64,000 bases of DNA. Source: Desulfosporosinus orientis DSM 765. Lineage in GTDB: Bacteria; Bacillota; Desulfitobacteriia; Desulfitobacteriales; Desulfitobacteriaceae. Both the position numbers and the translations under genes were made by a program. Of the stretch, positions 53,397 to 62,501 are shown piece after piece. Numbering within the stretch: position 1 is the stretch's first letter; every line of letters starts with the position of its first letter. The notes beneath the pieces are model-generated. The model saw only the letters and a list, made by a program, of their open reading frames with translations, was not told the origin of the DNA and searched no databases. The stretch is taken from NCBI RefSeq assembly GCF_000235605.1, contig NC_016584.1, forward strand, positions 5,457,151-5,521,150. Reading direction: 5' to 3'.

Positions 53397-54212
53397 CTAT
53401 TGGCTGGGCATATCATGCAAAACTTGAATATGCCAGCTTGAAATATCAATCTTGTCCTGTTTAACAGTTTCAAAATTAAAGGTCCATAAAATAGCTTTAT
53501 AGGGCTCAATTGTCAAAGTCTTAACATCAAATATTCCTTGAGCGGCCACTACCCCATTAGCATCTATTAGTGCCAGGGGAATCTGTTCAAAACTTAAGGG
53601 CATATTTGTAGCATTTCTTATGATCACAGTAGCCAAGAGATTACCTTCAGGTGTTTCAGTGGCACATAACGGCGAGAAATTCGCTTCCCCTTTCTTCATA
53701 GGGGGTAGTTTTGCCAATACCTGCTCTAATTCCTGCTTTTGTTTTTCAGATAATTTGTCTGGCAATGTCTGATACTGAATTTTAACGTTTTGAGGAATTT
53801 TTGATCTTACATCAAAACAAATCTGACAATCTTCAGGTATTTCCTTTGTATAAATATTTTCTGGCAAAAACCGTACAACGCAAGCTTTTGTTGAGCCGCC
53901 AATCACTTCACCGATGACCTCTCCGCTAAACGATTGCTGAGCCAATACTCGGCGATCGGAATCTAATAAAACCAAAGGTACTTTTTTAAATTTCACTTTT
54001 TGACTATATCCATTTGCTATAAAAAAGCCGACTAAGAGTGCTCCTTGTGCTGGAGAGACACTTGTAAAGTGGATAGTAACTCGATCATTTATAACCAAGG
54101 ATTGCTCTTCCTCAGTCAGCTCATTAGTACTATCACCTAATGCAACGTTGTTATCAGATAACTCAACATCTAATTCCTTACCTTTAAAGATTTTTGGGAA
54201 ATTCAATATCAT
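53397..54212 (-). CDS. Double SLAP-domain protein
   Basis: A 271-residue protein built of two SLAP-like units: residues about 45-135 (VTIHFTSVSPAQGALLVGFF, VPLVLLDSDRRVLAQQSFSG) and about 180-265 (FSPLCATETPEGNLLATVII, IPLALIDANGVVAAQGIFDV). SLAP domains occur in accessory-Sec S-layer assembly proteins of Bacilli. No signal peptide or TM is present, so it may act in the cytoplasm or at the membrane during export of the S-layer proteins encoded nearby; this is inference. The ATG follows TTGGAGG. The IS21 element lies about 210 bp upstream of its start. Confidence 0.75.
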   Translation of the reverse strand: MILNFPKIFKGKELDVELSDNNVALGDSTNELTEEEQSLVINDRVTIHFTSVSPAQGALLVGFFIANGYSQKVKFKKVPLVLLDSDRRVLAQQSFSGEVIGEVIGGSTKACVVRFLPENIYTKEIPEDCQICFDVRSKIPQNVKIQYQTLPDKLSEKQKQELEQVLAKLPPMKKGEANFSPLCATETPEGNLLATVIIRNATNMPLSFEQIPLALIDANGVVAAQGIFDVKTLTIEPYKAILWTFNFETVKQDKIDISSWHIQVLHDMPSQ

Positions 54213-54480
54213 AATTTATCCTCCAAATATTTTATACCAATATATTTATTCTCTCATATATTTAGCTATTTTACTACTGGTAAAATTCTTAAAAATATGT
54301 TGAGACTTTGTGAACACTTTAAACACCTCTTGAGACGTTGTTTCCTTGGCATAAGTTTCATGTTTGGGGAGCAGAACTACTTCCGAAAAAGGGATTATCT
54401 TCGACCATCTGCAGTTCTTGTCAACCCCAGTTCAAAATTCCTCAAAAACAACGGTTGAAAATTCCCCAATTAGCTGTTTA

Positions 54481-55260
54481 CTAGTCGGTCGGAGTGAACT
54501 CCAATTTACTGGGATCATAAAAACCTGCTTTTTTCTTTTCTTTCACCCTGTAGCTATCTCCCTTAATATTAATGGTCGTAGAGTGGTGTAATAGGCGGTC
54601 AAGAATCGCCGTTGCGACGATATTATCACCAAATACATCTCCCCATTCTCCGTATGATTTATTCGAAGTTAGGATAATCGATCCCTTTTCGTAACGGCTA
54701 GAGATGATCTGAAAGAAATAATGCGCCGTTTCATCATCCATTCCTGCATACCCAACTTCATCGATGATCAAGATGCCGGGTTTACATAGAGTTTTAATCT
54801 TGCGGTGAATCCGCCCGGAGATGATGTTCTCCTTAATCATTGCAATCAGCTCATGGGCGCTTAGAAAGTAAGCCGTATAACCGTTTTTAATCGCTTCAAC
54901 CGCAAGGCCTACCGCCAGATGGGTTTTGCCTACACCTGGCGGCCCGAGGAATACTACATTTTCAGCGCGGGCTACAAAGCCTAGGGTTTTCAGTTCATTG
55001 ATCTTTCGAGCGTTAGCACTAGGCTGAAAATCAAAGTCGAATTGTTCCAGTGTTTTCACATAGGGAAGTTTCGCCAGTTTCATGTTAGCCTTGGCAGCCC
55101 GGTCGCGCTTAGCTTCAATCTCAGCCCATAACAACTTGTCCAGAAATTCTAGATAAGATATACTACCTTTAGAAGCTTCTTCTGCGTGGTGGTCATACAC
55201 AGCGTTCATATGGATCAGGCCGAGAATTTCACAAGCCTGATTTAAACGTTCCTGAATCAT
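54481..55260 (-). CDS. istB: IS21 helper ATPase IstB
   Basis: AAA+ ATPase of 259 residues, related to DnaC, that assembles on target DNA and regulates the IstA transposase. Walker A is in FLGPPGVGKTHLAVGLAVEA, Walker B in LIIDEVGYAGMD, and sensor residues are in IILTSNKSYGEWG and RLLHHSTTINIKGDSYR. It overlaps istA by four bases (ATGA), the usual IS21 arrangement. Full length, with no frameshift, so it may be functional. Confidence 0.95.
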   Translation of the reverse strand: MIQERLNQACEILGLIHMNAVYDHHAEEASKGSISYLEFLDKLLWAEIEAKRDRAAKANMKLAKLPYVKTLEQFDFDFQPSANARKINELKTLGFVARAENVVFLGPPGVGKTHLAVGLAVEAIKNGYTAYFLSAHELIAMIKENIISGRIHRKIKTLCKPGILIIDEVGYAGMDDETAHYFFQIISSRYEKGSIILTSNKSYGEWGDVFGDNIVATAILDRLLHHSTTINIKGDSYRVKEKKKAGFYDPSKLEFTPTD

Positions 55261-56498
55261 TGTGTCACCTCGTTGATCAGCGATTCATAGACCTTAAGGG
55301 GTCTTTGATACACTTTGGGTGGTTGTTTGTGGCTTAGAATGGGTGCTGTGGCGGCAACTTTCTTCTGAGACCATGTTGTTAAACCCTCAAAGTGTTTTTT
55401 ATTGCGCTGGAAGTGGTGTTTGCCTGAAAGCTTCACGTGGGATGCAATGCAGATGCCGTTTTCATCATAGATCTCCAGATGTCCGTTGTTTAAATCTCGA
55501 ATTCTAACCCGCTTTCCCACGAAACGGTAAGGAACCGAGTAGAAATTCGCTTTGTAACTGATGGTACAATCGTTCATGACTTTGCGGTATTGTATATCAT
55601 AAAGCAGGAATGCTTCTGGATTGACAGGTTTTAACGTTTCTCGTATGAATGCTTCTGCTGGGATTTCACGGGTTGTCTGATGCAGCCGGACATTGCAGAC
55701 CGTATCCAACCAGAACTTTACGGCTTCATTTAAATCAGCCAGACTGGATATTGTCTTAATTCTTGGCCAAAAGTTCCTGCGCAGATACTTAACACCGTTT
55801 TCTACCTTGCCTTTGGTGCGGGGACGATAGGGACGGCAGCGCACTGGACTGAAATCTTGATGCCGGGCAAAGCTTAAAAATTGGTTATTCCACTGATTAG
55901 TGCCAGTTTGATGGCTATGTTTGACGACGGTTTTCATGTTGTCATACAGGATGGTTTCCGGTACCCCGTTAAAGAAGGCAAAGGCTCGTTCATGACAACC
56001 GATAAGTGTGTCAATGCGCTCGTTCTCAGTAAACTCAACATATTGTTTCCGGGAGTGTCCCATGATCATGATGAAGGCATGAACCTTGACGAAAGTTCCA
56101 TCGTCTTTCAGAAGCTTGAATTCTCCCCAGTCAACTTGAGCTTGCTTGCCTGGTGGAGTCTCAAAGCGCATGGAGGCTTTACCTCTTACTTGCTCACGAT
56201 AGGGTTTCATAAAATCCCTGAGAATGGTTAGCCGGCCCTGGTAGCCCATGGCTTTGATTTCATCAAATAAGACCATGGCATTGACGCATCCTTCGTTCAT
56301 TCTCTCGATGATGTAGGCTTTGTGATTCTCCAGCTTACTTTCACGTTGTACTTTCTTACGATAGGCCGGGAGTTGATCACTTTTAAGCCATTTAGTGACC
56401 GTTTTTCGGTCTAAGTCTAATTCTCGTGCAATCTGAGTAATATTCATTCCTTTGCTTTTTAAGTCTCTGATCATAAAAAATTCCTCACTTTGTACCAT
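55257..56498 (-). CDS. istA: IS21 transposase IstA
   Basis: DDE transposase of 413 residues. It has an N-terminal HTH (FMIRDLKSKGMNITQIAREL, then LDRKTVTKWLK) and an rve core with catalytic Asp in PPGKQAQVDWGEF, Asp in ILYDNMKTVV and Glu in RPRTKGKVENGVKYL, followed by a C-terminal beta domain (GKRVRIRDLNNGHLEIYDEN). I chose the ATG at 56498 (MVQSEEFFMIRDLKSKGMNI), which has GGAGGAGAG upstream, over an ATG 54 bases earlier inside the terminal region. Intact with istB, so the element could still move. Confidence 0.95.
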   Translation of the reverse strand: MVQSEEFFMIRDLKSKGMNITQIARELDLDRKTVTKWLKSDQLPAYRKKVQRESKLENHKAYIIERMNEGCVNAMVLFDEIKAMGYQGRLTILRDFMKPYREQVRGKASMRFETPPGKQAQVDWGEFKLLKDDGTFVKVHAFIMIMGHSRKQYVEFTENERIDTLIGCHERAFAFFNGVPETILYDNMKTVVKHSHQTGTNQWNNQFLSFARHQDFSPVRCRPYRPRTKGKVENGVKYLRRNFWPRIKTISSLADLNEAVKFWLDTVCNVRLHQTTREIPAEAFIRETLKPVNPEAFLLYDIQYRKVMNDCTISYKANFYSVPYRFVGKRVRIRDLNNGHLEIYDENGICIASHVKLSGKHHFQRNKKHFEGLTTWSQKKVAATAPILSHKQPPKVYQRPLKVYESLINEVTQ

Positions 56499-56588
56499 TT
56501 GATTGTCTCTCCTCCTGTGGAGAAGAGTACGTTGATTGTGGGGAATTTTCAACCGTTTATTATGGGTATTTTAGCATCGTTCTTTTCA

Positions 56589-56883
56589 GTTCTTGATGTT
56601 TAAACTTTCTCGCCCAATAATGATAAGTGGTTTTCTTAAGCCCGTTTTAATGACCAAGTCTGGATATTCAGTCCACTTTGGCATCATTATTAGGTATGGC
56701 CTCCTCATATCGACGGCCCAAACATACTCAACACCCGCACCGGGTAACTTCCCAAACCTTGTTTTACCCACTGTAGCCGTCGGTTTGAAGCATCATGCGA
56801 AACCCTTCCAAGAAGCGCCTCGCATACTCGCCTGGACGAGTGGGTTGGTACTCAAACTCAACTTACTGCATCAAGAACCTTAA
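56589..56883 (-). pseudogene. IS66 transposase remnants (TnpC and TnpA fragments) cut by IS21
   Basis: On the minus strand one frame reads EYARRFLEGFRMMLQTDGYS and, after a stop, NKVWEVTRCGC and RRYEEAIP, matching the central DDE part of IS66 TnpC with stops in place of conserved residues. Further on, KTTYHYWARKFKHQEL resembles IS66 TnpA (YYYWLRKLR-type motif) and continues across the IS21 insertion into QMVEDNPFFGSS at 54378-54413. Two IS66 ORFs were joined by deletion, decayed, then split by IS21. No functional product is expected. Confidence 0.7.
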
Positions 56884-56999
56884 GCACATTCGCAAGTAAT
56901 ATTATAGGACTAAAGCCACTCTCTACGGAGATTGTCTCATAATTAATAAGGAAAAACGGCAACGTCCACCACAATGGACCGACGTCACAATCACAAATC

Positions 57000-57110
57000 A
57001 AGAGTCCAGCTACGGAGACGTAAGCCATTCCTCTGCAGTAACGCCGCAGCACGGCATTAGGCAACCAGTGCTTCTTTATCACTTCTATACCACTACAACA
57101 ATACCTCATC
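57000..57110 (-). pseudogene. Decayed copy of the 47-residue ORF found at 62146
   Basis: The sequence GGTATTGTTGTAGTGG.. through ..CCGTGCTGCGGCGTTACTGC aligns with the small ORF downstream of the second S-layer gene, but indels and stops break the frame. It sits at the matching position, downstream of the S-layer gene and terminator. Confidence 0.55.
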
Positions 57111-57149
57111 TAAAGTAATTAAGTATAATATTTGATGATGATCCCTAGC

Positions 57150-58757
57150 CTTAGGATTATTCTCAATCCAATTTTAAATAAGAAGAACCCCTTGGATTTC
57201 TCCGCCGGGGTTCTTCTTTAGCCGTTTCAAAACTGAGTTTTTGTGAACTTAGCTTTGATTATTGACCTTTAACTGTTACCACAAATGCTTTTGTATCAGT
57301 TACTGTATTATCTAGGTCTGATTTGATCGTTGCAGTTAAAGTAACTTGTACATCAGCACCATTAGGTCTTGTTACAGTACCATCAGTAGCAACTAAAGCT
57401 GTGTTGCTTGATGCCCAAGTAATTGTTGTATTGCTAGCACCAGTTGTTGCTAGTGTTAAGTCGACTGTTACACTGTTAGCAACGTCTGTACCACCAAAGC
57501 CTAATGCTAAAGCTGCTTTATCAGTTGCAACATCTGTTGTACCTTGTAAGTTATCCATCTTAGCAAGCAAGTCATTCAACTTAGTTACATTAGCTGCTAC
57601 AACAAGAGCTTTTTGGGCACTTGTTAATCCATCATAGTTAGTTTTTGCCGTGTTAATAGCAGGCTGATTTGCAATTGTAGCGCTTGTAACTGTTGGCAAT
57701 GCTTCGATTTCTGTATCTACTGCACTTGCTGCTGCTTGGTTAGCTGCAGCGTCTGCACTAGCTTGTAAAGTAGCCATCTTAGCTACTAAGTCATTTAACT
57801 TAGTTACGTTAGCTGCTTTGACGAAGTCTTTTTCTGCCGGCGTTAGAACATCGTAGTTACCTTTTGCTGTATTTACAGCTGCCTGATCAGCAAGTGTAGC
57901 GCTTGCAGCTGCCGGTAATGCTTCAATTTCTGTATCCATTGTATCTGCTGCTGTTTGAACGCTTGCTACTGCAGTACCAACTAATGATGTTACTACACCA
58001 TTAGTAACTACAATATTTGTAACTTGGTCATTTGCAGCTAAAGCCGCGAAGATTGCAGTATTGCCTATTGCTATGACACTGCCTTTTGATGTCTTGAGAG
58101 CTGTAGTTGTACTTAAGACATAAGGAGTACCATCAACATAGAGCACGCCATTTCCGGTATCTTCATAAGTTACTGCACCAGTAGTAGTGACAGGTGTAGT
58201 AGATGTGGAAGCTCCGATAAGGAAGAACTTAGCATATAAGCCAGTCTGTGCATCCAATACCACGGTTACATTGCTCTCGCCGCGAAGATCACTTAAGGAT
58301 TCTTCAGAGATGTCAGAAGGATCTGAGATATCGAGCACTAAGCCGTTGTCAGCAAGTTTATAAGTTGTGCTGCCAACCGTTACTTTCTTATTACCGACAT
58401 CTACGCCGCTTTGTGAAACGCTACCATTAGCTATACGATTTGTGTAGTTGCTATCGATATCGTGTCCGGATCTAGCAATTCCTTTGACGAGATTCATATT
58501 GTCTTCGTTATACTGAAGGACTACTACGTCACCTTTTTCGACGTCATCAGCATCAACTTTATCTACTTTAATTGTCTTCTCTTCTCCGCCAGCATATACG
58601 GTTAAGCTAACAATTTCGTCATCTGTATTGCGAAGAACTTTAGTGACCACTGCTTCGTCATAAGACTTATCATCGCTGGTGGTGCTATCGTACCAGATAG
58701 CTACGACTTCGGCATCATCATTATAGATGTAAGTTCCTTCGTCGATTTCTGATCCTT
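57150..58757 (-). repeat. Direct duplication, left copy (S-layer gene 3' part)
   Basis: About 1.6 kb that matches 62393-64000 at an offset of 5243 bp with no difference noticed by eye, covering the terminator and the last ~500 codons of the S-layer gene. Upstream of 57140 the two sequences diverge. Confidence 0.9.
57180..57218 (-). terminator. Terminator of the first S-layer gene
   Basis: AAGAAGAACCCC (57180-57191) pairs with GGGGTTCTTCTT (57207-57218) around a 15-base loop, 41 bases after the stop. The same hairpin follows the second copy at 62423-62461. Confidence 0.75.
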
Positions 58758-61479
58758 CATAGTCACCAAAGGCAGAAATGGTGTAGTCCTCAGCATCTGT
58801 GGCTTCTTTATCTTCGGTTGCGTCAAACATAATTGTATCAGCTGTCAGTTTCTTGCCGTCTATATACTTGTCGCCGGCTTCAATTGTTTTGGATGCAGTA
58901 ATTGCACCAACTCCTACTAAGCCGCTAGGACTGCTGAAGAACTCGAGCTCTTTCAGGTCTCCGTCATCATTTAGGTGTAATTTGACTAGGCTTCCAGCAT
59001 CAGCTTCGTTACTGAAGGAGATATCCACAGAAGGTTCTGTGGTACTGTTATCGGTTAAACGAATACCAGTATACGCACCAACGGTACCAATTAAGGATGC
59101 GTTCCAATCGCTGTTTGCTCCGGAAGTATTGTCAATATCATAGTCTGTTCCGTCAACAGTAATGGTATCTAAGTCTTGTAAGTCCATATCGTAGGATACT
59201 TCATCATCATCTTGAGTTAAAGCGTCGATTTCCACTTTATCTCTAGCAGATTTATAACCTAAGATATCATCTGTCAATACAGCAACTTTGGTATTGCCAT
59301 CAACAAGAGCTGTATCTCCAGCGATATAAATCAAGTTTCCAGCATAGTCACCATAAAGGGTAACATCACCGGCAGCCTGGAGGGATTCTGCTGCGTCAGA
59401 GTCAACAGTATCTACGTCGCCGTCTTCATTGATGTAGATAGATCTTCCATTATTGTAATCAAATACATCTGAATCATAGATATAGTTGTAAGTGTCTCCA
59501 TCTACTTCAATAGAGTCATCATAGACTTCATCAATTTCACCGGCAGCGATCTTCTTATTCAGGACTTCAGCATAACCGTCTTCATCATCTGCATCGTCAC
59601 TGTAGAATAAGAGGTCACCTTTTTCGAGATCAGCAACGTCAATTACTTTGCCGTCTTTCACGATGGTAGCATCTGCAGCATCGAATCCGCCGCTTCCATC
59701 AACGCCGACAACTTCATCGCCATCGACAGAGTCAACGAGCACTACATCTTTCAATGAGTAAGCGCTGACAAACTCAACGTCTCCTGCACTGTCAAAGCCC
59801 ACTTTAGCAAAGTTGAACTTTTTATCGACATAATCTGCAATGTCTTCTTTTTCACCATCGACATAGAAAGCAAATTTGTCTTTAGAGCTGTTATCATACT
59901 CTTCAGTTGAGATATCATACTTTTCATCTTCACCGAGAAGTTTGATTTCATCAACATCAGTAACTTCAATGGAATCCTCTTTGGCATCAGTGGACAGAAT
60001 CTTGTAATTTACTAATTCATTGTCACCATTATACCAAACTTGTACAAGCTCGCCTAGTACACCTTCATAATCAAAGTCCATGCTGTCAGGTACATCAAGA
60101 GTTACCTTTAGGCCGGCAGCAGAACCTTTATCAACATAACCCACAATTTCCTTATCGCCTACATTGATATCCTGTACGCGAATCTTGAAGGAGTATGGGC
60201 GGTTGAAGGTTGTTGTGAGAATAGTTCCGTTTGCATTTACAGTAACAATATAATCCTGTTGATACGCAAGTACTACATCATCATCATCTCGTGAGTACAA
60301 TTCAACTGTTGCAGTTAAACCGTTTGAGGACATTTGCACTTCTTTTATACCGTAACGTGCTAACGTATCGGCGTTTCTTAATGAAATATCTGAGGGTTGA
60401 AGCCCGGTTACAGGCTTGCTGAAGGTAATTTCTAAGTACCTGTTCGAATCGTCAAGTGCACTAACGGATACGATGGCTAATTCTTTATCACCAGGCACCT
60501 CTGAAACTTGGCCCGCAGCAACTCCAGCACGTATACTTTCAGGGACAACAGCTTCACCACCAAGAGCAGTAACAACACTACCAGCAGCGGCCTTGCTGTA
60601 TGTAAAAGCAGCTACTGCGGGAACTGTTTTTCCATCAGTTAGTACGATAGCAGATTGGCTTTGAGCTGCAAGTGGAGCGCCTGCAAGAGCATCAATACCG
60701 GTTACGCCGTTAGCAACATAGACATTGTCAAATGCGAGGCTGGAAGCGAAGTCTTGGATAACTTGGTTATTGGTGTCGTAAGCTGTTAAGCCAGCGTGAC
60801 GGGTTGTACCAGGAAGTGCAGCTTTTACAGCATCGCTGATAACACCTGTTCCACCGATAACGTCACTGGCAGTGATGCTGGTGCTTGCTAAGTAACCAGC
60901 TACACTGGAAGGAAGAGCATCTCTGTTGGTTAAGAGAATTGGCTCGTTAGCTGCGGCGGCAATTGACGCAATAGAAAGTGCGTCAGGAATACCGTTTGCA
61001 ACAGCAACTTTAGTAACACCAGTCATTTTCTTAGCGATATTCACAGAGGTTTCAGCACGATCGTATCCGCCGAGGGATACAACTTCAATGCCCATGCCTT
61101 TTAACTCATCGATAACACCTTGTTTGATTACAGCAGTTCCGCTAGTAACATAGACGGTTTTAACTGCAAGTTTTGTAAGTTCAGCTTTAGTAGCAGCATC
61201 TAGGGTATTTCCTGCTCCTGTCAATAAGATAGGAGCTTTCAAGGAAGCTGCGAGGGGACCAGCTGTCAATGCATCAACCATACCGTAGGAAGTTGAGGAT
61301 GCCAGTATAGCTGCCCCAGTATAGCCGGTTTGATCTGCGATTTGTGCAGCGGTTTCTTCTGCCGTATTGCCGGCAATACGAGTTGGAACAGGTGAAGCTG
61401 CTAAGACATTAAAAGGAACCATACTTAATGTCATACCTGCAATAGCTAATGAAGCTAAGGCTTTTTTAGTTTTCCTCAT
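57259..61479 (-). CDS. S-layer-type protein with three CWB2 repeats
   Basis: Exported protein of 1406 residues. The signal peptide (SLAIAGMTLSMVPFNVLAAS) is followed by three CWB2 repeats (about 30-330; VYVTSGTAVIKQGVIDELKG, VIGGTGVISDAVKAALPG, VVTALGGEAVVPESIRAGV) that should bind wall polymers. A long acidic central region (about 335-1130) is rich in Asp/Glu/Tyr (DEVYDDSIEVDGDTYNYIYD). Near the C-terminus are two homologous helical repeats (MDTEIEALPAAASATLADQA and VDTEIEALPTVTSATIANQP) and an atrophied Ig-like domain (ITWASSNTALVATDGTVTRP). Size, acidity and position suggest a main S-layer subunit. GAGGAG precedes the ATG by about 11 bases. Confidence 0.9.
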   Translation of the reverse strand: MRKTKKALASLAIAGMTLSMVPFNVLAASPVPTRIAGNTAEETAAQIADQTGYTGAAILASSTSYGMVDALTAGPLAASLKAPILLTGAGNTLDAATKAELTKLAVKTVYVTSGTAVIKQGVIDELKGMGIEVVSLGGYDRAETSVNIAKKMTGVTKVAVANGIPDALSIASIAAAANEPILLTNRDALPSSVAGYLASTSITASDVIGGTGVISDAVKAALPGTTRHAGLTAYDTNNQVIQDFASSLAFDNVYVANGVTGIDALAGAPLAAQSQSAIVLTDGKTVPAVAAFTYSKAAAGSVVTALGGEAVVPESIRAGVAAGQVSEVPGDKELAIVSVSALDDSNRYLEITFSKPVTGLQPSDISLRNADTLARYGIKEVQMSSNGLTATVELYSRDDDDVVLAYQQDYIVTVNANGTILTTTFNRPYSFKIRVQDINVGDKEIVGYVDKGSAAGLKVTLDVPDSMDFDYEGVLGELVQVWYNGDNELVNYKILSTDAKEDSIEVTDVDEIKLLGEDEKYDISTEEYDNSSKDKFAFYVDGEKEDIADYVDKKFNFAKVGFDSAGDVEFVSAYSLKDVVLVDSVDGDEVVGVDGSGGFDAADATIVKDGKVIDVADLEKGDLLFYSDDADDEDGYAEVLNKKIAAGEIDEVYDDSIEVDGDTYNYIYDSDVFDYNNGRSIYINEDGDVDTVDSDAAESLQAAGDVTLYGDYAGNLIYIAGDTALVDGNTKVAVLTDDILGYKSARDKVEIDALTQDDDEVSYDMDLQDLDTITVDGTDYDIDNTSGANSDWNASLIGTVGAYTGIRLTDNSTTEPSVDISFSNEADAGSLVKLHLNDDGDLKELEFFSSPSGLVGVGAITASKTIEAGDKYIDGKKLTADTIMFDATEDKEATDAEDYTISAFGDYEGSEIDEGTYIYNDDAEVVAIWYDSTTSDDKSYDEAVVTKVLRNTDDEIVSLTVYAGGEEKTIKVDKVDADDVEKGDVVVLQYNEDNMNLVKGIARSGHDIDSNYTNRIANGSVSQSGVDVGNKKVTVGSTTYKLADNGLVLDISDPSDISEESLSDLRGESNVTVVLDAQTGLYAKFFLIGASTSTTPVTTTGAVTYEDTGNGVLYVDGTPYVLSTTTALKTSKGSVIAIGNTAIFAALAANDQVTNIVVTNGVVTSLVGTAVASVQTAADTMDTEIEALPAAASATLADQAAVNTAKGNYDVLTPAEKDFVKAANVTKLNDLVAKMATLQASADAAANQAAASAVDTEIEALPTVTSATIANQPAINTAKTNYDGLTSAQKALVVAANVTKLNDLLAKMDNLQGTTDVATDKAALALGFGGTDVANSVTVDLTLATTGASNTTITWASSNTALVATDGTVTRPNGADVQVTLTATIKSDLDNTVTDTKAFVVTVKGQ

Positions 61480-62145
61480 GCAGTAATTTTCTCCTCTCGT
61501 CTTTGGATCTCTTTTGGGTCATATACACAAACTCTCTACCTAGGCGTCCTTTGTCACCCCCTAACCTTTAACTTTTTCTCATCTTAGACATTGCGCAATT
61601 CCTAAAAGCAGTCCACAGAATGATTGGGAGCGTCCCCCCAAGGATGCAATTTCATCCCTTCTGTGGTGTGCTATTAGTCCTTTAGTAAATTTATGGGTCT
61701 ATTGTTAATTAATTTACCGTTTACTCTATTCTAACAACGATATATAAAATCCTTCTTTTTTGTTTAAAAAATTCTATATATTCTAAATTCTATAATATAT
61801 TATTTAAATTGAATATTTTTTCTAAATTATATATATTGTTTATATTTGGTCTTTTTTGCATCTACGAATATGTATATGATATTTGGTAAACAATGATGCG
61901 TTCAGAAGTGCTAAGAACGTATATGTAATATGTGAGAAGATTAATAAACTATCTATTGGTTATAAGAGACTCTTTTAAGCCCTATTTTTCGAAAATAGGG
62001 CTTAGTATCTTAAATAAACTTACCTACGACAACTTGTAATCTCAACTTTTTCGTCTTCCCATATTCTTTGGGTATTTCTACCCTTCGTACTGGGTTTTAA
62101 CGAATTTACCACTTAATATAAAGGTGCGTACAAAAATTAAACCGG
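61480..62145 (-). promoter_or_regulatory. AT-rich promoter and long leader region of the first S-layer gene
   Basis: No gene is visible. On the minus strand the region holds a very AT-rich stretch (about 61740-61900) and a promoter-proximal leader with small hairpins (e.g. GGGATGAAATTGCATCC near 61650 and TTGCGCAA near 61590). S-layer genes often have long stable leaders. I could not fix the promoter; TTGTTA with TAAATT near 61730-61750 is one weak option. Confidence 0.4.
61977..62003. other. Perfect 12-bp hairpin between the S-layer copies
   Basis: AAGCCCTATTTT (61977-61988) pairs with AAAATAGGGCTT (61992-62003) around a 3-base loop. It resembles a terminator stem but has no T-run on either side. 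It lies between the small ORF and the first S-layer gene. Confidence 0.6.
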
Positions 62146-62163
62146 TTACATACAAGTAACCGG
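62142..62163 (-). terminator. Terminator overlapping the stop of the 47-residue ORF
   Basis: CCGGTTAC (62142-62149) pairs with GTAACCGG (62156-62163); on the minus strand it is followed by TTTAATTTTTG. The stop codon of the small ORF lies inside the stem. Confidence 0.7.
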
Positions 62164-62289
62164 GCATAACAACAATTCCTTTGGCTTCACACCATTCCTT
62201 AGCAGTAATACCGCTAGCACGGCATTCGGCAACAGTGCTTCTTTTTCACTTTTATCCACTACAACAATACCTCCATGTAAGGTTTTCAT
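62146..62289 (-). CDS. Possible 47-residue ORF downstream of the second S-layer gene
   Basis: Begins MKTLHGGIVVVDKSEKEALL and continues through PNAVLAVLLLRNGVKPKEL to LCPVTCM. The reading frame and a terminator at its end argue for a real or recently real gene, but the ATG lacks a ribosome site; GGAGG (62274-62270) lies inside the ORF and could serve a GTG at codon 11. A decayed copy sits after the other S-layer gene. Not assigned to a family; it could be a fragment of a larger protein or of a mobile element. Confidence 0.35.
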   Translation of the reverse strand: MKTLHGGIVVVDKSEKEALLPNAVLAVLLLRNGVKPKELLLCPVTCM

Positions 62290-62422
62290 GGGATATATTG
62301 TCTCATTGTCGTTGTGAGTTGACCATGCACCCCAATTGTATGCGCTTACAGTACTAAATAATTATGCATAATTTATGAGGAGATCCCTAGCGCTTAGGAT
62401 TATTCTCAATCCAATTTTAAAT

Positions 62423-62461
62423 AAGAAGAACCCCTTGGATTTCTCCGCCGGGGTTCTTCTT
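62423..62461 (-). terminator. Terminator of the second S-layer gene
   Basis: Same hairpin as at 57180-57218 (AAGAAGAACCCC / GGGGTTCTTCTT), 41 bases after the stop of the truncated S-layer copy. Confidence 0.75.
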
Positions 62462-62501
62462 TAGCCGTTTCAAAACTGAGTTTTTGTGAACTTAGCTTTG
62501 A

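Larger units (their letters stand above)
54419..56588 (-). mobile_element. IS21-family insertion sequence, complete
   Basis: A 2170-bp element carrying istA and istB. It begins TGTCAACC (54419) and ends TTTTCA (56588), flanked by 5-bp direct repeats GTTCT (54414-54418 and 56589-56593). Inside the ends is an 18-bp perfect inverted repeat: ACGGTTGAAAATTCCCCA at 54451-54468 and, inverted, at 56539-56556, plus an imperfect outer copy (GTTCAAAATTCCTCA). Multiple terminal repeats and TG..CA ends fit IS21. The insertion lies inside an older IS66 remnant whose reading frame is restored if the element and one GTTCT are removed. Confidence 0.93.

Noticed and set aside
56586-56771. 61-codon minus-strand frame with a GTG start
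   Set aside because: It is one frame of the decayed IS66 sequence; a different frame carries the transposase motifs and both are broken.
57323-57637. Open reading frame of 104 codons on the plus strand inside the S-layer gene, repeated at 62566-62880
   Set aside because: It is antisense to a strongly coding gene with clear domains and arises from the biased codon pattern; the repetition only reflects the S-layer duplication.
61977-62003. Hairpin as a rho-independent terminator
   Set aside because: The stem is perfect but no T-run follows on either strand and no gene ends directly before it, so it is listed only as a hairpin.
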